Source: Dactylosporangium vinaceum (GTDB lineage Bacteria; Actinomycetota; Actinomycetes; Mycobacteriales; Micromonosporaceae). From it: a DNA stretch of 64,000 bases. The DNA is taken from NCBI RefSeq assembly GCF_019904175.1, contig NZ_CP061913.1:6882001-6946000 (forward strand), in the 5' to 3' direction. Below the pieces are notes generated by a model. The model had not been told where the DNA came from and ran no database searches. It was given only the letters and a program-made list of their open reading frames with translations. Within the stretch, counting starts at the first letter, position 1; each line of letters starts with the position of its first letter. The translations under genes were made by a program, and so were the position numbers. This document shows, piece by piece, positions 26,522-33,514 of the stretch.

Positions 26522-27147
26522 CGGCGGCCCGCCCCGACGGGTGCGTCGCCGAACAGCTGCCCGATGCGCCGGGCCACCTCGGCCCGCGGCACCGGGCGGC
26601 CGCGGTCGGGGCTGCGCTCGGTGTCGGAGAGGTACCAGTCGCCCAGCGCGTCGCGCGCCGCGGCCAGGCTGACCCGCTCCTCGCCGGCCGGGTCCGTGGA
26701 GCGCAGCACGACGGCCACCTCGCCCCCGGCCTCGGCGGCCCGGGTGACGAGGTCGTCGAGCAGGCCGGCCAGGGGCTCCGCGGCCGGGCGCACCTCGATG
26801 GAGTACTGCCCCATGAAGCCCGGCGCCGCGATCAGCCGGGCCCGCTCCCCGGTGAAGATGTGCAGCACCACCGGCCGCCCGCCGATCTGCGTCGTCGCGT
26901 CGGTGATCGTGTGCACAGTGGACAGTGCGGCGACCACGCCGACGGCGAGGTTGCCCGGCCGGACCTCGGTGCCCTCCTGGGTGCACAGCCCGCGGGCCAG
27001 CAGCGACGAGACCCCGGCCGCGGCGGCGACGTCGGTGGCCGACTCCGGCCCCAGGTGCAGCCGCAGCCGCACGGCGTCGGCCGCCGCCACGCCGGAGCGC
27101 AGCAGGAACGCCAGTTCGGCGAAGGTGAGGACAACCGCATCGGACAT
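26518..27147 (-). CDS. Uncharacterised protein of the type VII/PFNA-like operon
   Basis: A 209-residue soluble protein with mixed alpha/beta prediction and no motif I can name. The hydrophobic N-terminal helix (LTFAELAFLLRSGV) and a later beta-rich half (RPVVLHIFTGE, GEVAVVLRSTD) faintly recall EspG-type chaperones of ESX systems. I cannot prove this by eye. The ATG at 27147 follows a purine-rich GGAGCG stretch. It lies 13 bp after the WXG-headed gene, so it could be that protein's dedicated chaperone. Confidence 0.6.
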   Translation of the reverse strand: MSDAVVLTFAELAFLLRSGVAAADAVRLRLHLGPESATDVAAAAGVSSLLARGLCTQEGTEVRPGNLAVGVVAALSTVHTITDATTQIGGRPVVLHIFTGERARLIAAPGFMGQYSIEVRPAAEPLAGLLDDLVTRAAEAGGEVAVVLRSTDPAGEERVSLAAARDALGDWYLSDTERSPDRGRPVPRAEVARRIGQLFGDAPVGAGRR

Positions 27148-27160
27148 GACCGGGCGCTCC

Positions 27161-28108
27161 TTATTTTCCGAACCCGAGGAAGTGCTTGGCGGCGTTGACG
27201 CCACCGCTCACGATGTGCGTGGCGCCCTTGGCCACGTCCTGCACCAGGTGGACCTCGGCCTTGACCGCTTCGACGTGCGCGTTGACGACGTCTTTGGCCG
27301 CGTTGACGACAGCACCCTCGATCGCGTGGTGCACGTTTGGCGGCAGCTTCTCGTACAGGTCGAAGCCCACGTGTACGGCACCGATCCCGAGCGCGAGCGG
27401 CGGGACCGTGATCGCGGCCGCCTCGGCGATGTCGAATGCGACGTCCACCGCGGCGTCGGTCTTCTTCCGGTCCCAGTCACCGCCCCGGGCCAGCTCCGAG
27501 CCGAGCGTGTAGCCGTCGACTCCGGCGCCGATCAGCGCCAGCGGACCGAGCCGGTCCGCGGCGTGGACGACTCCTTTGAGGCCGGTGGCGTCGTCCGCGA
27601 GGCCGAACAGTGCGTGCTCCTTCGTCAGGAGCTCCACGAGCGGCCTGTGTGCGAAGCGATCGACCGCACCGATCTTCTTGAAGACGTCGAGCCCGTCGAC
27701 GCCGAGCATCACCGTGCCGGCGAACAGGCTGCCCCATTCCCAGGCCTGGCCCGGGCCGAAGCCGCTGCCATCGCCGCCCCAGCCACCATCGCCGCCTCCA
27801 CCGCCGGGGCGGGCCAGGGGTGCTGTCGGGTTGCCCGAGTCGGTGCCGCTGGCCCGGCGCTGCTCGGCCGCGTTGCGGTGCAGGCGGGTGGAGGCGTCGC
27901 GGGTCGCGTTGGTCGTGGTCTGCAGCAGGCCGGCGAGCCGGTGGTTCCACTGGCCGTGGAAGTCGGCGGCGTCGTCGCCGTCCCAGGCGGCCCGGCCCAG
28001 CGCCGCGCTCACCTCGTGGCGGACGGCGTCGAGCAGGTCGGCCGCCTGCGTCATCCGGCGGCCCAGATCGTCGAGCTCGTCGGCGTCCGCTCCCCACATG
28101 ACTGCCAT
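27161..28108 (-). CDS. WXG-domain protein with 220-residue C-terminal region (putative type VII substrate)
   Basis: A 315-residue protein, first gene of the operon, with GAGGAG before the ATG at 28108. Residues 5-90 are a WXG100-like helical hairpin with W42-D43-G44. A Gly/Ser-rich linker (about 95-120) leads to a C-terminal region of hydrophobic helices (about 185-250) and an amphipathic helix rich in HVEAVKAEVHLVQDV. That resembles LXG/WXG-headed effectors in layout, but I recognise no toxin motif. No immunity gene is evident nearby. It stops on TAA, unusual in this operon. Confidence 0.75.
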   Translation of the reverse strand: MAVMWGADADELDDLGRRMTQAADLLDAVRHEVSAALGRAAWDGDDAADFHGQWNHRLAGLLQTTTNATRDASTRLHRNAAEQRRASGTDSGNPTAPLARPGGGGGDGGWGGDGSGFGPGQAWEWGSLFAGTVMLGVDGLDVFKKIGAVDRFAHRPLVELLTKEHALFGLADDATGLKGVVHAADRLGPLALIGAGVDGYTLGSELARGGDWDRKKTDAAVDVAFDIAEAAAITVPPLALGIGAVHVGFDLYEKLPPNVHHAIEGAVVNAAKDVVNAHVEAVKAEVHLVQDVAKGATHIVSGGVNAAKHFLGFGK

Positions 28109-28807
28109 CAACACTCCTCGCAAGACCCCTATCGGGTGAATCCCAGGCCGGACAACGGTTTTGCGGTGTTGCCGGGTGCGGGGCGCCGGTGACGCTAACA
28201 GCGCGCGGCCGGCCGGTCAGCGCCTGAGACGGGGATCGGTACCTTTGTTTGCGCAGGTCGATCTGGCGGCCATCGCCGGCCCGCCGGAATGTCCGGGCGT
28301 CGATGCGACCCGGCGATGCGACTCTGACCGGTCAGGCGAGCCGTTCCGGGTCCCGCTGTCCGGACGGCCAGGTGGGCCCGACCAGCGTCCGGCCCGTCCG
28401 GTCGCGGGTGTCGCCGGGACCTCCGATGCCGGCGCGGCGTACCGGCCCGCAGAGTGGGGCCATCCGGTGCTGCCGCCGGAGGCCGCCGACGAGACCCGCT
28501 CCACCGCCACGCGCCACCGCCCGCCCGCGACAGTCGAACCGGCACCGGGCCGGCCCGCCGCGACCGGGGTCTGGTGATCGCGGGCGCGCTCGTCGCGGTC
28601 ACCGCGCTCGGCGGTACGGCGATCTGGGCGTCGGGCCGGCCGGCGGCACCGGCGGGTTCGACGCCCGCATCGACGCACCCGGCCCCGGCTCACCCGGATA
28701 CGGGCTCGGGCCGCCCCGCCGGGCTCGGCGACGATCCGCTCACTCACGGTCAGTTGGACGCCTTGACGAACGTCACGGCGGAGGTGGGGCCGGCCTGCAA
28801 CCCTGAC
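28109..28807. other. 700-bp region with no confident gene; possible decayed coding sequence
   Basis: One plus-strand frame reads a proline-rich segment ending in a TGA at 28577. A different frame then reads RGLVIAGALVAVTALGG, a good membrane helix, and continues open into the deacetylase gene. This could be a frameshifted membrane-protein remnant or only a high-GC open frame. No ribosome-binding site with a good start was found. The left edge holds the promoter of the minus-strand operon. Confidence 0.35.
28128..28155 (-). promoter_or_regulatory. Candidate promoter of the WXG/kinase/EccC operon
   Basis: On the minus strand TTGTCC (28155-28150) and GATAGG (28133-28128) are separated by 16 bp. 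They lie about 20 bp upstream of the start codon of the first operon gene. Both hexamers are imperfect. It is the only promoter-like pair near the operon head. Confidence 0.35.
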
Positions 28808-29647
28808 GTGGGCCTCGGCCGTCTGGTAGGTGTGCGTCTTGCGACCCCCGGACTCCTGACCGCCGCGGTGCTGCTCCTGCTGGGCACGGTGGCCCGCGAC
28901 AGCGTGCCGGTGGCCCGGCCCGGGCCGCTGCCCCCGGCCGCCGTGTCAGCGGTGCCGGTCGCCGCCGCGCCGAGCGCCGGGCCGTCGGTGTCGCCGTCGC
29001 CCAGCCCGACGTTCCACGACGGCGACGGGCCGGTCGGGTCGTTCCTGACGACGAAGAGCCAGGCGGTCGCGCTGACCTTCGACGACGGGCCGGACCCGAT
29101 CAACACGCCGAAGCTGCTGGAGCTGCTGCGGGAGCGGCACATCCACGCCACGTTCTGCATGGTCGGGTTCCGGGTCCGCGACCGGCCCGACCTCGTCCGG
29201 GCCATCTACGCCGACGGGCACACGCTGTGCAACCACTCGTGGCAGCACCTGCTCAACCTCGCCCAGCGCGATGAGGCGTACCTCGACTGGGACCTCAAGC
29301 ACACCAACGAGATGATCCGGGCGGCGGTCGGGACGGACGTGCCGATCCGGTACTTCCGCGCGCCCGGCGGCAACTTCACGCCCGCACTCGTGGCGAAGGC
29401 CCGCTCGCTCGGCATGGACTCGATCTACTGGGACGTGGACCCGCGCGACTGGGAGCACACGCACGACAGCGGCGCGTCGGCGCACATCTCCCGCGTGGTG
29501 AGCGAGGTCAAGAGCCATACGCGCCCGGGGTCGATCGTGCTGTCGCACGACAACGGGCAGCCGAACACCATCACGGCGTACCAGCAGCTGCTGCCCTGGC
29601 TCCAGGAGCGCTTCACGCTGGAGGGGCTGCCGACCTCCGGGCTGTGA
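28808..29647 (+). CDS. Secreted/membrane-anchored polysaccharide deacetylase (NodB homology)
   Basis: About 279 residues. An N-terminal helix (LLTAAVLLLLGTV) and a Pro/Ser linker lead to a NodB domain with all five motifs: TFDDGPD, HTLCNHSWQH with the H-x(3)-H metal pair, RYFRAPGGNF, DSIYWDVDPRDW and IVLSHDN. These give a metal-dependent de-N-acetylase acting on peptidoglycan, chitin or related glycans outside the membrane. The start is uncertain: GTG codons at 28784, 28808 and 28832 are all in frame and none has a good ribosome-binding site. The frame is open back to 28454. Confidence 0.88.
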   Translation: MGLGRLVGVRLATPGLLTAAVLLLLGTVARDSVPVARPGPLPPAAVSAVPVAAAPSAGPSVSPSPSPTFHDGDGPVGSFLTTKSQAVALTFDDGPDPINTPKLLELLRERHIHATFCMVGFRVRDRPDLVRAIYADGHTLCNHSWQHLLNLAQRDEAYLDWDLKHTNEMIRAAVGTDVPIRYFRAPGGNFTPALVAKARSLGMDSIYWDVDPRDWEHTHDSGASAHISRVVSEVKSHTRPGSIVLSHDNGQPNTITAYQQLLPWLQERFTLEGLPTSGL

Positions 29648-29683
29648 ACATGTTCCAACATTGATGCCCCCGGCGGTCAGGTA

Positions 29684-29689
29684 TTGACA
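29684..29689 (+). promoter_or_regulatory. -35-like TTGACA upstream of the GH64 gene
   Basis: A consensus TTGACA lies 27 bp upstream of the LacI-type palindrome and about 114 bp before the GH64 start codon. No good -10 hexamer is seen at 16-18 bp, so the promoter itself is not resolved. Confidence 0.35.
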
Positions 29690-29715
29690 ACTGTCTTAAC
29701 AGTCGGCGAGCATGC

Positions 29716-29729
29716 TGAGAGCGCTCTCA
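29716..29729. promoter_or_regulatory. LacI-family (CebR-like) operator palindrome
   Basis: TGAGAGCGCTCTCA is a perfect 14-bp palindrome in the GH64 promoter region. It differs only at the third and twelfth positions from TGGGAGCGCTCCCA, the known CebR/CelR cellulose-utilisation operator of actinomycetes. Sugar-responsive repression of the downstream glucanase is the natural inference. The regulator itself is not in the window. Confidence 0.7.
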
Positions 29730-29802
29730 CGTCCGCCAACAACGAGAGCCGAGCAGGTGCATTCCACTTCCCCGCCCATGGTTGAGAAGGGGCACAATCG
29801 TC

Positions 29803-31809
29803 GTGGAAAGTAAACACAAACGCACATGGAAGGTGCTCGCGGCGGCCGCCACGCTCGCGGCCGCCGTCCCTATCGCCGTGATCGCCACCGCCACGGCGTC
29901 GCAGGCCGTCGGCCCGGCGACGCTGCCCGTCACCGTCACCAACAACACCGGCCGGTCCGGCGCCGTCTACCTCTACGTGCTCGGCACCAACCTGAGCACG
30001 GGCCGCCTCGGCTACGTCAACGCCGCAGGCACGTTCAACAACTGGCCGGCCGGCGGGTCGCCGCCCACCCCCGCCCCGGACGTCTCCATCGGCGGGCCCG
30101 GCAACGGCGGCTCGGTCACGCTCCAGGTCCCGCGCGGCCTGTCCGGCCGGGTGTACTTCTCCATCGGGCAGCGGATCAACTTCTACCTCACCCCGGACGG
30201 GCTCGTGCAGCCCGCGCCGTGGGCGGGTGGCGACTCGAACCGCGACATCCTGTTCGACTGGAGCGAGTTCACCTACAACAACGACGGCCTGTGGCTCAAC
30301 AGCTCGCAGGTCGACATGTTCGCGATCCCGCACGCCGTCACCGTCACCAACAGCGCCGGCGCGACCAAGCGGACCGGCGACCTCGTGGCCGGCGGGCGCG
30401 ACGCCGTCATCAACGGCATCAAGGCGCAGTCCGCCTGGGCCGGCTCGGTGTACACCCGCTCGGACGGCACCGTGCTGCGGGTCCTCGCTCCCGGCAAGGC
30501 CGCCGAGGCCGGCCTGCTGAGCAGCACGTACTACGACGGGTACATCAACTCCGCCTGGAGCGCGTACGCGTCCAAGACGCTGACCGTGGTCCCGTTCGCC
30601 GACCAGCCGAACACGAAGTACTTCGGCCGCACGTCGGGCACCGTCATGACCTTCACGAACGGCTCCGGCCAGCAGGTCGCCTCGTTCAACCGCCCGTCGA
30701 GCGGCGACGTCTGGGGCTGCGCCGGCAACCTCTTCGCACCCAACGACCAGGTCGTCGGGCCGATCGCCCGCACCCTGTGTGCCGCCCTGATCCGCGGGAC
30801 GCTCGGCACCGTCGACACCCAGCCGAGCACCAACGCGGCGCAGTTCTTCCAGAACAGCCCGGCCGACCAGTACGCGAAGATCATCCACGCGAACATGGCC
30901 GACGGCAAGGCGTATGCGTTCCCGTTCGACGACGTCGGCAACTTCGAGTCCCTCGTCAACGACGGCGACCCGCGCTCGGCCGGCATCGTCCTCACCTCGT
31001 TCACCGGGGGCGGCGGAGGTGGCGGCACCGCTGGTGCGGCCGCCGGCACCGTCACCGGCCCGGGCGGCAAGTGCGTCGACGTGAGCGGTGACGACACGGG
31101 CGGCAACGGTACCGCGGTGCAGCTGTGGGACTGCCAGGGCAACGCGGTCGACCAGAAATGGACCCACAACGCCGACAACTCCCTGAGCACCCTGGGCCGG
31201 TGCCTGGACATCAACGGCAACGCCACCGCCAACGGCACCCCCGTCCAACTCTGGGACTGCAACGGCGTCGGCGGCCAGAACTGGCAACAACAGGCCGACG
31301 GCTCACTCCGCAACCCCCAGTCCGGCCGCTGCCTCGACGCCCCCAACGCCACCACCACCAACGGCACCCGCCTACAGATCTGGGACTGCAACGGCACCAC
31401 CGCCCAGAAGTTCGCGGTCAACGGCGGCGGCCCCATCAACGGCCCCGGCGGCAAATGCGTCGACGTCGCCGCCGACGACACCGGCACCAACGGCGCCGCC
31501 GTCCAACTGTGGGACTGCCAGTCCTACGCCGTGGACCAACACTGGTTCCACACCACCACCGGCGCACTGCGCACCCTGAACCGCTGCCTGGACATCAACG
31601 GCAACGCCACCGCCAACGGCACCCCCGTCCAACTCTGGGACTGCAACGGCGTCGGCGGCCAGAACTGGCAACAACAGGCCGACGGCTCACTCCGCAACCC
31701 CCAGTCCGGCCGCTGCCTCGACGCCCCCAACGCCACCACCACCAACGGCACCCGCCTACAGATCTGGGACTGCAACGGCACCACCGCCCAGAAGTTCACA
31801 CTGACCTGA
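29803..31809 (+). CDS. GH64 beta-1,3-glucanase (laminaripentaose-producing type) with two ricin-type lectin domains
   Basis: A 668-residue secreted enzyme. The GTG start has GAGAAGGGG upstream. Residues 1-36 are a signal peptide ending near ATASQA. The GH64 domain (about 38-400) has Glu155 in DWSEFTYN and Asp171 in SQVDMF, spaced by 16 like Glu154/Asp170 of the characterised Streptomyces matensis enzyme. A Gly-rich linker (GGGGGGG) joins two beta-trefoil ricin/CBM13 domains with QxW-type repeats (VQLWDC, LQIWDC), probably binding glucan. It should degrade fungal or algal beta-1,3-glucan. The two lectin domains share a perfect 213-bp repeat. Confidence 0.93.
   Translation: MESKHKRTWKVLAAAATLAAAVPIAVIATATASQAVGPATLPVTVTNNTGRSGAVYLYVLGTNLSTGRLGYVNAAGTFNNWPAGGSPPTPAPDVSIGGPGNGGSVTLQVPRGLSGRVYFSIGQRINFYLTPDGLVQPAPWAGGDSNRDILFDWSEFTYNNDGLWLNSSQVDMFAIPHAVTVTNSAGATKRTGDLVAGGRDAVINGIKAQSAWAGSVYTRSDGTVLRVLAPGKAAEAGLLSSTYYDGYINSAWSAYASKTLTVVPFADQPNTKYFGRTSGTVMTFTNGSGQQVASFNRPSSGDVWGCAGNLFAPNDQVVGPIARTLCAALIRGTLGTVDTQPSTNAAQFFQNSPADQYAKIIHANMADGKAYAFPFDDVGNFESLVNDGDPRSAGIVLTSFTGGGGGGGTAGAAAGTVTGPGGKCVDVSGDDTGGNGTAVQLWDCQGNAVDQKWTHNADNSLSTLGRCLDINGNATANGTPVQLWDCNGVGGQNWQQQADGSLRNPQSGRCLDAPNATTTNGTRLQIWDCNGTTAQKFAVNGGGPINGPGGKCVDVAADDTGTNGAAVQLWDCQSYAVDQHWFHTTTGALRTLNRCLDINGNATANGTPVQLWDCNGVGGQNWQQQADGSLRNPQSGRCLDAPNATTTNGTRLQIWDCNGTTAQKFTLT
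31201..31413 (+). repeat. Perfect direct repeat copy 1 within the lectin domains
   Basis: These 213 bp are identical to 31585-31797, offset 384 bp, and encode 71 residues from CLDINGNATANG to TTAQKF. The flanking lectin subrepeats are diverged in both DNA and protein, so this block was homogenised or duplicated recently. Confidence 0.95.
31585..31797 (+). repeat. Perfect direct repeat copy 2 within the lectin domains
   Basis: Second, base-for-base identical copy of 31201-31413, ending three codons before the GH64 stop region. Recombination between the copies would delete exactly one lectin domain (384 bp, 128 codons) and keep the frame. Confidence 0.95.
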
Positions 31810-31820
31810 GCGACACACCA

Positions 31821-31849
31821 CACGGCCGCCCCACACCGGGGCGGCCGTG
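31821..31849 (+). terminator. Strong hairpin terminator after the GH64 gene
   Basis: CACGGCCGCCCC (31821-31832) pairs perfectly with GGGGCGGCCGTG (31838-31849) over a 5-nt loop, 12 bp after the GH64 stop. No T-tract follows. The remaining 160 bp to the next gene hold no recognisable feature. Confidence 0.75.
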
Positions 31850-32009
31850 CGCGGGTCAGGCGGCCGGGGCGGCGCTGTCGAAGCGCAGGCCGCTGTCCGT
31901 GGCGCCCCGTTTGTCAGCAGGGGCGTTCCAACCCGTTCCACACCTTGATCGACGGGACGTGAAAATCCGTTAGATGCATTACTAAGGCGTCACCAGTCAC
32001 ACTGCAGAG

Positions 32010-33362
32010 ATGCGCCGGAGCGAAGCGAGTCGATTGATCGTCGTCGTCGCGGCCTGTGCCCTCGTGCTGAGCGGCGCGACGGCATGCGAGCCGCAGCAGG
32101 GCGAAAGATCGGGAACGTTACCCGGCTACGCCAAGCCACCGAGCACGTTCGCCGACGTCCTGGCCCAGTCCGACGACCGCTCCGTCAGCGCCGACGCGCA
32201 CAGCCTGTCCCGCAGCGGGCGCACGACCTCGGCCCGGGTCACCGACAGCCTGGCCCAGGGCGTCGCGGTCCACGACGGCGACGTGCAGGTCACCGCGCAC
32301 ACCTCCGGAGCCGGGTCCGGCCAGACCGCGGCCCGGGGCGTGGTGGTGTTCCGCGACGCGGCGACCGCCACCGACATCGCCCAGCAGGTCGTCGCCCCCG
32401 AGGCGGTGCGGATCCTGTACGTGATCAAGGGATCGTCGGCGCCGGCCGCGTTCGAGACCACGTTCGCCGGGGCCACGCCGCGCCTCGCGCACGGCGGTGT
32501 CGAGCTGGCCCGGGACGGCAAGACCGTCGGTGCGCTGACCCCGCCGTGGGCCTACGACGCCGACGGCACCGCCGTGCCGTCGCACTACGAGGTATCCGGG
32601 GACCGGGTCCGGCTCGTCGTCGAGCACCGCGGCCGCGACGTCACCTACCCGGTCGTCGCCGACCCGATGATGGCCCTCGGCTCCGGCGGCCGGCTCATCG
32701 GCGCCCAGCTGCTCGGCGGTGTGTTCGAGTGGGCCGCGGTGGGCGCGATCACCTGGGGCGTCGTCAAGTTCGACTCCAACGGCTGCCTGACGCTGAGCAC
32801 GTTCGCCTCGTGCCTGCTGCACCCGCTCCAGCACGACTGGGGCAACCCGGCCAAGCCCAAGGCCGATCAGGTCGACGCGGCGATGCCCGCGCTCACCGGC
32901 GTCCGCCTGCCCGACGCCCAGCACCAGCTCAACGCGCTCAAGCTGCGCAACGTCCACCTCGTCGACGACACCGGCCAGAACCGCACCGTGTATGACCCGA
33001 AGAACTGGGTTGTGACGTCACAGCGCCCGGCCGCGGGCACCACGGTGCACGCCAACACCGAGCTGACCCTGCGCGTGCGCAAGCCCTCCGACGGCACCGG
33101 CGGCGGCGCGGCCGATCGCGGCACCGTGCCCGGCGTGATCTGCATGAACCTGCAGGAGGCGCAGGACCGGCTGCGCTCCGCGGGCTACCGGACCGAGTCG
33201 CGCGACCACGGACCCGATCACCGCCGCCAGGTGCTCGACCGCAACTGGCTGGTCGTGGCGCAGGACCCGGCCCCCGCCGCCACGGCCGCGGCGGGCGCGA
33301 CGGTGACGCTCGATGTGGTCAAGTACGGCGAGCCGACCGGATCATCGGGGTGCAAGAGTTGA
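32010..33362 (+). CDS. Putative secreted lipoprotein with two PASTA-like domains
   Basis: A 450-residue protein. A hydrophobic signal (LIVVVAACALVLSGATAC) has Cys26 as the possible lipidation site, although the residues before it only loosely fit a lipobox. The middle region ends in a VTYPVVADP motif, seen in many actinobacterial secreted proteins, followed by a hydrophobic stretch. The C-terminal 150 residues form two PASTA-like units (NWVVTSQRPAAG and NWLVVAQDPAPA), which bind peptidoglycan in other proteins. Leu37 is a TTA codon (32118-32120), rare in such genomes. Function unknown, with a likely cell-wall location. Confidence 0.7.
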   Translation: MRRSEASRLIVVVAACALVLSGATACEPQQGERSGTLPGYAKPPSTFADVLAQSDDRSVSADAHSLSRSGRTTSARVTDSLAQGVAVHDGDVQVTAHTSGAGSGQTAARGVVVFRDAATATDIAQQVVAPEAVRILYVIKGSSAPAAFETTFAGATPRLAHGGVELARDGKTVGALTPPWAYDADGTAVPSHYEVSGDRVRLVVEHRGRDVTYPVVADPMMALGSGGRLIGAQLLGGVFEWAAVGAITWGVVKFDSNGCLTLSTFASCLLHPLQHDWGNPAKPKADQVDAAMPALTGVRLPDAQHQLNALKLRNVHLVDDTGQNRTVYDPKNWVVTSQRPAAGTTVHANTELTLRVRKPSDGTGGGAADRGTVPGVICMNLQEAQDRLRSAGYRTESRDHGPDHRRQVLDRNWLVVAQDPAPAATAAAGATVTLDVVKYGEPTGSSGCKS

Positions 33363-33514
33363 TATCCGCCCTTTCCACCGCACCGCGGCCGCCCCACGCC
33401 ACCCGTACGGATGATCAGCACCGCCGCTTCGGCCGTGTGCCGCCCACGGAGGTTCCACAGTACGATGACGATCTGGACCACCGCTTGGCCCCGCACCACG
33501 GAGAGGTGTCCACG

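Noticed and set aside
29677..31290. Minus-strand open frame opposite the GH64 gene
   Set aside because: Valine/glycine-rich complement of the lectin repeats. Its apparent internal repeats only mirror the real gene's duplicated DNA.
31850..31945. Minus-strand tail reading ATDSGLRFDSAAPAA before a stop, looking like a gene end
   Set aside because: No upstream coding continuity, start codon or ribosome-binding site; it overlaps the terminator side of GH64 and is too short to support.
31860..31960. GTTCCAACCC-type stretch resembling a tRNA T-arm or attachment site
   Set aside because: No acceptor, D or anticodon stems can be drawn around it, and no integrase or tRNA gene is nearby.
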